Source: DATGHS01 sp035307785 (lineage in GTDB: Bacteria > Planctomycetota > Planctomycetia > Gemmatales > Gemmataceae). Taken from it: DNA of 44,607 bases. How positions within the stretch are numbered: the first letter of the stretch is position 1; each line of letters starts with the position of its first letter. The stretch covers positions 1 through 44,607 of the forward strand of contig DATGHS010000301.1 in NCBI GenBank assembly GCA_035307785.1, written 5' to 3'. A model generated the notes under the pieces. That model worked only from the letters and a program-made list of their open reading frames with translations. It ran no database searches and had not been told where the DNA came from. Below, one piece after another: positions 8,612-16,353 of this stretch. Made by a program: the position numbers and the translations under genes.

Positions 8612-9349
8612 ATGGATACGAACTATGATGCGATCGCGGCCGAATACAAACGCGCCAAGCAGCAACCGTGGCGTTACTTCGTCGAACGCCACACCTTGTT
8701 ACGCTTGATCGGCCCGCTCGAAGGATTGTCGGTGCTGGATCTGGCCTGTGGCGAAGGACATTACACCCGCGAGCTTCGCCAGCGCGGCGCCGCCAAAGTC
8801 GTCGGCGTCGACCTCTCGGAAGGCATGATTCGGCTCGCCCAGGAAGAAGAAACGCGCAAACCGCTGAAGATCGAATACCAAGTTCACGATGCCCGGACAT
8901 TCGACGGGAAAGAGAGCTTTGACCTGGTGGTCGCTGCGTACCTGCTCAACTATGCCGCCACCAAGAAGCAATTGACGGAAATGTGCGCTGCGGTGGCGCG
9001 AGCGCTGCGCCCGGGAGGGCGTTTCGTGACTGTCAACAACAACCCGGCACAAGAACCCGAATACTTCGGTGCCAGTCGCAAATATGGCTTTATCAAAAAG
9101 ACCGCCGGCGCCCTGCGAGAAGGATCGCCGATTATCTACACCATCTTTCAAGACGAAGGGTCATTCGACATCACGAACTACTGGCTGAGCATCGCAACGC
9201 ATGAAGAGTGCCTTGGCGCGGCCGGTCTGCGAATCGTCTCTTGGCACAGTCCACGCGTGTCCCCCGAAGGTTGCGCTACCTTTGGCGACGAATTCTGGGA
9301 CTCGTTTTTGACCCATCCACCAATAACCTTTTTGGAGTGCGTTCGCTGA
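8612..9349 (+). CDS. Class I SAM-dependent methyltransferase
   Basis: A 245-residue protein with a Rossmann-type methyltransferase fold. Motif I is VLDLACGEGHYTRE at residues 41-54 and binds S-adenosylmethionine. The acidic end of strand 2 is VVGVDLSEGMI, motif IV is FDLVVAAYLLNYA, and the post-motif ALRPGGRFVTVN follows. The pattern is that of small-molecule O-, N- or C-methyltransferases (Methyltransf_11/25 type); the acceptor is unknown. ATG 8612 is preceded by GGAAGG at 8600-8605. The upstream frame extension to 8561 overlaps the permease and is rejected. It is probably cotranscribed with the permease, although no shared pathway is obvious. Confidence 0.9.
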   Translation: MDTNYDAIAAEYKRAKQQPWRYFVERHTLLRLIGPLEGLSVLDLACGEGHYTRELRQRGAAKVVGVDLSEGMIRLAQEEETRKPLKIEYQVHDARTFDGKESFDLVVAAYLLNYAATKKQLTEMCAAVARALRPGGRFVTVNNNPAQEPEYFGASRKYGFIKKTAGALREGSPIIYTIFQDEGSFDITNYWLSIATHEECLGAAGLRIVSWHSPRVSPEGCATFGDEFWDSFLTHPPITFLECVR

Positions 9350-9555
9350 TCTCGCCTTCGTCGTCAATCTTTACACCTTGCCATATTCCCGCGCAGGTCA
9401 AACAAGCTTCGGTGACGCAACCATAACCCGGACCACGTACTCACTAGCGTCATTTTGAGCCAATGTTGGCAAAGGCGTCGCGCGCAACAGCAGACAAAAC
9501 GTCGCGACGCCCGTCTGCACTTGCATAGCTGGGCCAGAGGCGGCCGCATACTATA

Positions 9556-9596
9556 CTGCCAGAAGTTGTTCAATTATTAGTTGAATTTGGCGGCAG
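9556..9596 (+). promoter_or_regulatory. Imperfect hairpin upstream of the kinase gene
   Basis: An AT-rich imperfect inverted repeat: outer arms CTGCC (9556-9560) and GGCAG (9592-9596), inner arms TTCAA and TTGAA around TTATTAG. It is in the 295-base gap between the methyltransferase and the kinase. It could be a weak terminator of the former or an operator of the latter; the sequence does not decide. Confidence 0.35.
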
Positions 9597-9644
9597 GGGT
9601 TTATAGATTTTGCTTCCCATATTCAGACTCTGTTGCTGACCCGG

Positions 9645-11783
9645 ATGGCGCTGATGGATAGAGATCGGTCCCTACTTCTTGCCGCGCTTTCCCTGCAGAC
9701 GGGAATGATCGACGCTGAGCAGTTTGCCGCAGCTTGCTGGGTCTGTAACGAGCAACCCGAAAAGGCAGTGCACGAGGTGCTTGCCGAGCGTGGCTGGATT
9801 CAACCAGCGGACCGGCCGCATCTCGAATACCTGTATGAGCGCTATTTGCAAGACCATGAAAACGATGCCAAAGCGGCTCTGACGCACCTGCTCATTGCTG
9901 CCAAGCGAGCACTGGCAGGCCTGGAAGGGCTCGTGCCCTTGGGCACCATTGCTTTTACACCTGCCGCGCTTGATAACTCGCAGGCGGGTGCCATCCATTC
10001 CGCACCAGCGACAGAGACTCGCTATGCGTTCACAAGCATTCATGCTGCCGGTGGAATGGGTCGGGTGTGGCGAGCGCGCGATCGGCAGCTCGACCGCGAG
10101 GTCGCGCTGAAGGAGCTGCGCCCCGAGGCGGCCGGCAACAACAAGACGGCAGCGCGCTTCATCCGCGAAGCGCGCTTGACTGGGCAGCTCGAACATCCGG
10201 GCATTGTTCCGGTCTATGAACTCACGACCCGGCCCGGTTCCAACGAGCCCTTCTACACCATGCGCTTTGTCGGGGGCGGTACCCTCACCGAAGCCATCCG
10301 GGCCTACCATGCCAAGCGGCGCTCCGGGCAGTCGGGGCCGCTGGAGCTCGTAGTTCTGCTCACCGCGTTCGTCGCGGTTTGCAATACCATCGCGTATGCC
10401 CATTCCCGCCGGGTTCTCCACCGCGACTTGAAGGGCGACAACGTGATTCTCGGCGACTTCGGCGAGGTGATCGTCCTCGACTGGGGCTTGGCCAAGCGCA
10501 TGGATCAACCGGACGAGGAGGAACCCGACATCTCCTGGCCCGCGCTGCAGTCACAGGATGCCGGCTTGACGGTCCAGGGCGAAATCATCGGCACGCCTGC
10601 TTACATGGCGCCCGAGCAAGCGGAAGGGCGGCTCGAACAAATCGACGAGCGCACCGACGTGTACGGCCTCGGCGCAATGCTGTACGAGATCCTGACGGGC
10701 CAGCCGCCTTTTGTCGGCGCCAATACTTTGGAAGTGCTGAAAAAAGCAGTGCGTGGGCAGCCGGCGCCGCCGCACGAACTTTGGCCCGAAGTGCCGCCGG
10801 CCCTCGAAGAGATTTGCCTCAAGGCGATGGCGCGCGATCCGTCGGAGCGTTATGTCCGGGCGGACGAAATAGCCCAGGCCATCCAACAATGGCAGGAAGT
10901 TCAGCGTCGCAGGGCCGAAGATGCGCTGCGCCGCCAGAGCGAAGTCCTTCGTTCCATTCTCAACAGCATGAGCGAGGGGGTTCTGGTTTCCGACAAGACC
11001 GGAAATGTGCTGCTCATCAACCCCGCGGCCGAGCGCATGATCGGCCGCATTCTGGCGGCGACGCCTGATGGACCGCAAACCGCCAACGAGTTCTATAAGC
11101 CGGACCAAGCCTCGCGTTTCGAGGCCCAGGATCTGCCGTTGGCTCAAGCGATCCACGGCCAGGAAGTGAACGATGTGGAAATGTTCATTCGCTCGGAAGG
11201 CGAAGGCGAAGGGATTTGGGCCAGTGCCAACGCGCGCCCGCTGCGCGACGAGGCCGGCGCTCTGCGGGGCGGTGTCGTCGTCTTCCGTGATATTACCGAG
11301 CGCAAACGGGCGGAGACAGAATTAATCCGTAGTCGCGAACGCTTTGAGCTCGCCGTCCGCGGCTCGCAGGACGGCTTGTGGGACTGGGACCCGCGAACTG
11401 GCGAGATTTACTATTCACCGCGTTGGAAGAGCATCCTCGGCTACGAAGACCACGAGATTGCTTCGCGGATCGAGGAATGGGAACAACGGCTTCATCCTGA
11501 GGATCGCGAGCGTGTTCTGGCTGCGAATCAAGCCCACATCGACGGCGCCACCCCGCACTATGAATGCGAGTATCGCCTCCGCCATAAGGACGGCACGTAC
11601 CGCTGGATTTTGGCGCGCGGCGTGGCCCTGCGCGATGCCGCCGGCGTTGCGTACCGCATCGCGGGTTCTCATGTGGACATTACCGAGCGCAAGCAGGCGG
11701 AGGAAGAACGTGCCCGCGCGCTTCTTCGGGAACAAGAAATCCTCGCGACCACCCCCAACCCGGCGGAGGCACGCGAAGGATAA
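9645..11783 (+). CDS. Ser/Thr protein kinase with two C-terminal PAS domains
   Basis: A 712-residue cytosolic protein. Residues 1-90 form a helical region common before planctomycete kinases. The kinase domain (about 125-425) has the glycine loop AAGGMGRVWRARD, Lys in VALKEL, the HRDLKGDN catalytic loop with Asp261, and Asp279-Trp280-Gly281 (DWG in place of DFG, usual in this phylum), followed by GTPAYMAPEQ. Two PAS domains follow (about 440-560 and 570-695), each ending in a DITERK motif. After the second PAS the chain runs about 28 residues into a helix and stops, where a further PAS, GGDEF or histidine kinase would be expected. It may be a truncated gene. The start is ATG 9645 or ATG 9654; neither has a strong ribosome site. 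Confidence 0.9.
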   Translation: MALMDRDRSLLLAALSLQTGMIDAEQFAAACWVCNEQPEKAVHEVLAERGWIQPADRPHLEYLYERYLQDHENDAKAALTHLLIAAKRALAGLEGLVPLGTIAFTPAALDNSQAGAIHSAPATETRYAFTSIHAAGGMGRVWRARDRQLDREVALKELRPEAAGNNKTAARFIREARLTGQLEHPGIVPVYELTTRPGSNEPFYTMRFVGGGTLTEAIRAYHAKRRSGQSGPLELVVLLTAFVAVCNTIAYAHSRRVLHRDLKGDNVILGDFGEVIVLDWGLAKRMDQPDEEEPDISWPALQSQDAGLTVQGEIIGTPAYMAPEQAEGRLEQIDERTDVYGLGAMLYEILTGQPPFVGANTLEVLKKAVRGQPAPPHELWPEVPPALEEICLKAMARDPSERYVRADEIAQAIQQWQEVQRRRAEDALRRQSEVLRSILNSMSEGVLVSDKTGNVLLINPAAERMIGRILAATPDGPQTANEFYKPDQASRFEAQDLPLAQAIHGQEVNDVEMFIRSEGEGEGIWASANARPLRDEAGALRGGVVVFRDITERKRAETELIRSRERFELAVRGSQDGLWDWDPRTGEIYYSPRWKSILGYEDHEIASRIEEWEQRLHPEDRERVLAANQAHIDGATPHYECEYRLRHKDGTYRWILARGVALRDAAGVAYRIAGSHVDITERKQAEEERARALLREQEILATTPNPAEAREG

Positions 11784-11837
11784 CCTCTTGGGAGGCATGG
11801 AAATTCATCGGGCACAAGACATATATTCAAAGTTCCC

Positions 11838-11955
11838 GGGGTCAAGAACCATTTCACTCAGCGCGGTATATTGCAAATTTCAGCAGCATATAGGAATGTC
11901 GGCGACCCACCGGGGTCACCCACCGGGGTCACCCACCGGGGTCAGGAACCTTTTC
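11838..11955. repeat. GGGGTCA-type direct repeats with a 13-bp tandem array
   Basis: GGGGTCARGAACCWTTTC occurs at 11838-11855 and again at 11938-11955, exactly 100 bases apart with two differences. Between them a 13-base unit (ACCCACCGGGGTC) is repeated three times without change at 11905-11917, 11918-11930 and 11931-11943, and the last copy runs into the second GGGGTCA repeat. The unit contains GACCC and GGGTC half-sites, so each can pair with its neighbour. These look like remnants of REP-type or transposon-end sequences placed just after the kinase gene. Confidence 0.75.
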
Positions 11956-12130
11956 GTTCATAGCGTGTGAGGACACCTTGAACTTGTTTGACTTTCACAA
12001 AAAAGGCTTACAACTTGCCCGAACACGACGCGGCCCCGGAGCACAGGAAGTAAATCATCTCCCAAAGCCGGTCGGTTTGGCCGGTCCCGAGTTCTCTGCG
12101 CCCTCTGTGGCTAATTGATTTAGCGCCAAT

Positions 12131-12200
12131 GCTCGCAAGGCCATTTGCATTTCCCAAACCGGATCGTATGTTTGCGCCGGCCGGCGCTCTGTCCGCCGGC
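12131..12200 (+). repeat. 70-bp dispersed repeat, copy 1
   Basis: This segment aligns without gaps to 21796-21865, with 59 of 70 bases equal by manual count and an exact 27-base block at 12142-12168 matching 21807-21833 (it begins CATTTGCATTTCCC and ends GGATCGTA). The right part is rich in GCCGGC. Both copies are in gene-free DNA next to CTCTGCG/CGCAGAG-type filler repeats. It shows no coding pattern. Confidence 0.85.
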
Positions 12201-12587
12201 CCCGGCGCCAACGGCGCCCGCGTTGCAATCACTTTTCCTTGTCACCACCTCAGAGACCAGCATGATCACCGCCTGCCAAACCTGTATCCGAACCTGCAAC
12301 CGAGTTGGTATCCACACTTGTATCCTCACCAGTATCAATTTGTATCAATGTGTGCGAAGGCGTGGTGCGCGTGCCGGAAGTGGCGACGCCGCTGACAGTT
12401 GCGGAGACTAGCATGGTGGCGCGCAATGTAACCCGGTTACAAAAAGTTACCATCCTTAGGTCTCGGGATTTGCGAACTCCGCGCTTTCGGCTGCTGGTTC
12501 GGGAGAGGTTTCGATAAGAAGCGCCCGAACCGCTGCCGAACGCGGTGGGTGTGACCAAAATCTCCGAGGGTTTGAGGGCGAAAGACC

Positions 12588-12676
12588 GCTCCCCCGGGCC
12601 CCTCCCCGAAGCGGGGAGGGGTGAACAAGTTGGCTCCCCCTTTCCGCTTCGGGGAGGGGCTGGGGGGAGGGGTTAG
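12588..12676. repeat. C/G-rich palindromic repeat
   Basis: A perfect hairpin at 12599-12621 (CCCCTCCCC, loop GAAGC, GGGGAGGGG) is followed about 30 bases later by an inverted, imperfect copy that ends GGGGAGGGGCTGGGGGGAGG. This CCCCTCCCC/GGGGAGGGG arrangement is a kind of dispersed intergenic repeat seen in many large genomes. The G-runs could also form a quadruplex. It lies about 190 bases before the amine oxidase start. Confidence 0.65.
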
Positions 12677-12864
12677 AGCGCGAGAAAACCAAGATGGAAA
12701 CGAGACCCCAACAGAATTTGATTACACCCGAACATCGCGCTTTGCCTCCTGCTGTTTTCATTATCACTTCTAGTATTGCCGCCAGCCCCGCCATAGAATG
12801 GTCCGGCGCAGGCGCGAGTCTCTCCTTCCGCCGTCTATCACCTTTTTTCCGAGAGGACCCACCC

Positions 12865-14790
12865 ATGGCCAGCAGCGCTCGTCATCCCTTGGAACCCTTG
12901 AGCCGCGACGAGGTGCAGCGCGTGGTCGCGGTCTTGAAGGAAAACGGCAAGGTCACGCCGACGACGCGGTTCGTTTCCGTGAGCTTAAAGGAGCCGGCGA
13001 AGGAAGCGGTCCATAGTTTCACCGGCAACGAGAAGGTTGCGTGGCAGGCATTCGCTGTGCTGTTCGATAATGGCACGAATTCCTGTTACGAAGCGACGGT
13101 CTCGCTCGACGACAACCGGCTTCTAGCTTATCGTCACATTCCCGGCGCGCAGCCAACGATGACGATTGACGAGCAGGTCGAGTGCGAACAGGCCGTGCTG
13201 GCCAGCGCGGACTTCAAGGCAGCGCTGAAAAAGCATTACGGCATTGAGGACACGCGGCTGGTGATGGTCGATATCTGGAGTGCCGGCTACTACGGCGAAG
13301 AGGAAGAGCGTGGCCGGCGGCTGGCCCGGCCGCTTTGCTTCATTCGCACCGATCCGACCGACAACGGTTACGCCAAGCCGATCGAAGGCATTCGCCCCAT
13401 CGTCGATCTCAACACCATGAAGGTCATTCGCGTGGAGGAATATGGCCGCTGGGATCTGCCGCCGGGGCAAAGCAACTACGCGGCCGACCGTGTCGAAAAG
13501 TTCCGGGAAGACCTGAAGCCCATCGAAATCACGCAGCCGCAAGGGCCGAGCTTCGAGATCAGCGGCCACGAGGTGCGCTGGCAAAAATGGAGTTTCGTCG
13601 TCGGCTTCAACGCTCGCGAAGGGCTCACGCTTCACCACCTGCGCTATAACGATGGCGGCAAGGACCGTTCGGTGCTTTACCGCGCCTCGATCACCGAGAT
13701 GGTGGTCCCCTACGGCGATCCCGGCCCGACGCAGCGGCGGAAAAACGCCTTCGACGTGGGCGAATACGGCATGGGCGCCTGCGCCAACAGCCTGGAGCTT
13801 GGCTGCGATTGCCTCGGCCTCATTCATTATTTCGATGCGGAATTGACGACGAGCCGCGGCGAGCCGTGGACCATCAAAAACGCCATTTGTATGCACGAAG
13901 AGGACTACGGCATCCTGTGGAAACACACCGACCGGCGATTGCCCGATACGCCCGAAGTGCGGCGCTCGCGGCGACTAGTCATTTCCTCGGTGTCCACCGT
14001 GGAGAATTACGAGTACGGCTTCTTTTGGTACCTGTATCAGGACGGCACGATTCAACTGGAGGTGAAACTCACGGGCATCCTGTCGCTCGGCGCCGCGCGG
14101 CCCGGCGAGCCGTTGAAGTATGGCCAGCTGGTCGCGCCCCAGGTTTACGCTCCGAATCACCAGCACTTCTTCAACTTCCGCCTCGATTTCGATCTCGACG
14201 GGGCCGCGAACTCGGTTTATCAGGTGGATGTCATGCCCGACAAGGCTGACGCAAACAACCCGTTCTCCAACGCGTTCTTCGCCCAGCCCACGCTCTTGCA
14301 ATCGGAGAAGCAGGCACGCTCGCATCTCAAGTTCGAGACCGCCCGTAACTGGAAGATCGTGAACCCAAATGTGAAGAACGCGCTGGGCGAGCCGGTGGCC
14401 TACAAATTCATCCCCGGCGACAACGCAGTTCCGTTTGCAGGCCCATCGGCCTGGTGGCGGAAGCGGGCCGGCTTCGTGAACTATCACGTGTGGGTGACGC
14501 CGTATGCCGAGAACGAGCGCTTCGGCGCCGGCGACTATCCGAACCAAAGCACCGGCGGCGACGGCTTGATCCAATGGACCGAGCAAGACCGGCCGATCAG
14601 CAACACCGATGTTGTCTTCTGGTACACCATGAGCCACGTGCACGTGCCGCGGCCGGAGGATTACCCGGTCATGCCCACAGCGTACATCGGTTTCACGTTG
14701 AAGCCATTCGGCTTCTTCACTGCCAACCCGGCGCTGGACGTGCCGCCATCGGCGAAAAAGAGCGGCGGCTCGTGCTGCCATTGTGGGTAG
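12865..14790 (+). CDS. Copper-containing primary amine oxidase
   Basis: A 641-residue enzyme that oxidises primary amines to aldehydes with release of ammonia and hydrogen peroxide, using copper and a self-made topaquinone cofactor. The cofactor tyrosine is Tyr382 in the consensus Asn-Tyr-Asp/Glu (VENYEYGF). The catalytic base is Asp297 in FDVGEYGMG. Copper ligands are His432 and His434 (NHQHFF) and His593 before VPRPEDYPVMP. The order and spacing match the family. No signal peptide is seen, so it is probably cytosolic. The C-terminus ends in a Cys-rich SGGSCCHCG tail, which is unusual. ATG 12865 has GAGAGGA 7 bases upstream; the longer frame to 12694 is rejected. It pairs with the permease 39 bases downstream. 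Confidence 0.95.
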   Translation: MASSARHPLEPLSRDEVQRVVAVLKENGKVTPTTRFVSVSLKEPAKEAVHSFTGNEKVAWQAFAVLFDNGTNSCYEATVSLDDNRLLAYRHIPGAQPTMTIDEQVECEQAVLASADFKAALKKHYGIEDTRLVMVDIWSAGYYGEEEERGRRLARPLCFIRTDPTDNGYAKPIEGIRPIVDLNTMKVIRVEEYGRWDLPPGQSNYAADRVEKFREDLKPIEITQPQGPSFEISGHEVRWQKWSFVVGFNAREGLTLHHLRYNDGGKDRSVLYRASITEMVVPYGDPGPTQRRKNAFDVGEYGMGACANSLELGCDCLGLIHYFDAELTTSRGEPWTIKNAICMHEEDYGILWKHTDRRLPDTPEVRRSRRLVISSVSTVENYEYGFFWYLYQDGTIQLEVKLTGILSLGAARPGEPLKYGQLVAPQVYAPNHQHFFNFRLDFDLDGAANSVYQVDVMPDKADANNPFSNAFFAQPTLLQSEKQARSHLKFETARNWKIVNPNVKNALGEPVAYKFIPGDNAVPFAGPSAWWRKRAGFVNYHVWVTPYAENERFGAGDYPNQSTGGDGLIQWTEQDRPISNTDVVFWYTMSHVHVPRPEDYPVMPTAYIGFTLKPFGFFTANPALDVPPSAKKSGGSCCHCG

Positions 14791-14829
14791 GAGTTCTTTT
14801 CGTCATTCCCTCTCCAGATTCGAGGTTTC

Positions 14830-16353
14830 ATGGGCGACCTTTCTCCGAACCACTCCGAAATGGAGAAAGTCGTTGAGGAACTGGTCAGCGAAACGCACGT
14901 TCGTGCGGAATCGCTGCGACCGGAAGAGCGGAAATACCTCGCCGACCATGCGCTCAGGAAGCCGATGGGCGTGCTGCACATCTGGGCGCTCGGCGTCGGC
15001 GTGGTCATCACCGGCGAGTACTTCGGCTGGAACCCGGGCCTGAAGGAAGGCGGCCCCATCGGCATGCTGGTCGCCACGCTGTTCGTGTGCGTGCTGTACA
15101 TGCTGTGGGTACTAGCCCTCGCGGAATTGTCGGTGGCGATGCCGTTTGCCGGCGGCCCGCTGGCTTATGGCCGGCGCGCCGTCGGGCCGTGGCTCGGCTT
15201 TCTCATGGGTTGGTCGATGTTCCTGGAAGCGCTCTTTGCCACGATTGGTACGGCGCTGGCGACGGGCGGCTACATATTCTTCGTCCTCGATCTGTTCTTT
15301 TCCGGCATCGACAAATCGCTTGCCACGATGGTCGGCGGCTTGGCCACCGTGGCGCTATTCGGCGTTATTCAGTTCATCGGCGCCAAGCAGCAAGCGCGCA
15401 TCATGGAGTGGTTGACTTACGGGGCGATTCTCGGGCTCGTCTGGTTCTGGATTGCCTGTCTGCCGGCCGTGCATTTGGACCGGATTTTCACTCAACCCGC
15501 GCTCACCAAGGGTTGGGTCGGCGTGCTGAAGGCCATTCCGTTCGCCATTTGGTGGCTGGTGATGATCGAGACGGTGGCCCTGGCGCCGGAAGAGGCGCAT
15601 GAGCCGCACCGAACCGTGCCCAGGGGCCTGACGTACGCACAAATCACGCTCATCGTGTTGGTGCTGCTCACGTGGTTTGTCGTTGCGGGGGCCGGCAGCG
15701 ATCCCGACGTGATCGGCGCCGATGGCAACGACTTTCCGCTGCCGTTCGTTTATCGCGAAGTCTGGCCGAACGCGCCGCATTTGATTGCGTTTTCGCTCGT
15801 TGCCCTTTTCGGCATGGTGGTGAGTTACAACGGCATGATTTACGCGGTCAGCCGGCAATCGTTCGCGTTGGGCCGGGCCGGCTATTTGCCGCGCTTGCTG
15901 GGCGCGGTGCACGCCAATCGACGAACGCCGACGGTATCGATCCTGTTTTGGAGCCTGGTTATCGCGGGCTTTGTGATATGGGGCAAATTCAACTACAAAG
16001 CGGTGATGATCGCGGTGCTCACTTGCAATTTGACGGCGTTGATCTGGTACATTCTGGCCATGGTGTGTCTGTTCGTCCTGCGTGTGAAAGCTCCCAATCT
16101 GCCGCGGCCTTACAAGGTGCCGCTATATCCGTACCTGCCGGCATTGGTGATCGTGCTGAGTCTGTTTGCCGTGGGCGTGTATGTTTACGGTTTGCCCGCC
16201 GACGAAGATCAGGAGCAGCACTGGTACTCGCACTACATCGTGGTCTGGTTGACGCTGGCCATGTATGCACTGGGGCTTGGCTATTACTTCCTGTTCGCGC
16301 GCGGTCGGCTATCGTCGGCCGCGCCGGAGGAGCTGGCGGCGCGCGGAGGATAG
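14830..16353 (+). CDS. APC-family amine permease (ethanolamine permease-like)
   Basis: A 507-residue membrane protein with about 12 hydrophobic segments. The first membrane segment ITGEYFGWN and the later LPRPYKVPLYP loop are characteristic of amino acid-polyamine-organocation carriers, with closest resemblance to ethanolamine permeases (Eat type), as far as memory of the family allows. It starts 39 bases after the copper amine oxidase with GAGG 6 to 9 bases before ATG 14830. A shared operon suggests that it imports a primary amine which the oxidase then consumes. Its stop codon (16351-16353) directly abuts the stop of the convergent dehydrogenase gene, with no base between them and no terminator hairpin. 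Confidence 0.9.
   Translation: MGDLSPNHSEMEKVVEELVSETHVRAESLRPEERKYLADHALRKPMGVLHIWALGVGVVITGEYFGWNPGLKEGGPIGMLVATLFVCVLYMLWVLALAELSVAMPFAGGPLAYGRRAVGPWLGFLMGWSMFLEALFATIGTALATGGYIFFVLDLFFSGIDKSLATMVGGLATVALFGVIQFIGAKQQARIMEWLTYGAILGLVWFWIACLPAVHLDRIFTQPALTKGWVGVLKAIPFAIWWLVMIETVALAPEEAHEPHRTVPRGLTYAQITLIVLVLLTWFVVAGAGSDPDVIGADGNDFPLPFVYREVWPNAPHLIAFSLVALFGMVVSYNGMIYAVSRQSFALGRAGYLPRLLGAVHANRRTPTVSILFWSLVIAGFVIWGKFNYKAVMIAVLTCNLTALIWYILAMVCLFVLRVKAPNLPRPYKVPLYPYLPALVIVLSLFAVGVYVYGLPADEDQEQHWYSHYIVVWLTLAMYALGLGYYFLFARGRLSSAAPEELAARGG

Larger units (their letters stand above)
11956..12864. other. Long gene-free stretch rich in dispersed repeats
   Basis: No credible gene is seen. Short frames on both strands have no recognisable product or ribosome site. 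The stretch holds a fragment of the common CTCTGCGCCCTCTGTGGCTAA-like filler sequence near 12095-12115, the 70-base dispersed repeat at 12131-12200, a pyrimidine-rich degenerate repeat of TATC-containing units at about 12280-12345, and a C/G-rich palindromic repeat at 12588-12676. The amine oxidase promoter should lie between 12680 and 12850. Confidence 0.6.

Noticed and set aside
11905..11943. 13-bp triplicate as an iteron-type replication origin
   Set aside because: Only three units, no DnaA boxes, AT-rich stretch or rep gene nearby.
12694..12864. N-terminal extension of the copper amine oxidase
   Set aside because: No ribosome site at 12694; ATG 12865 has GAGAGGA and gives the usual family length.
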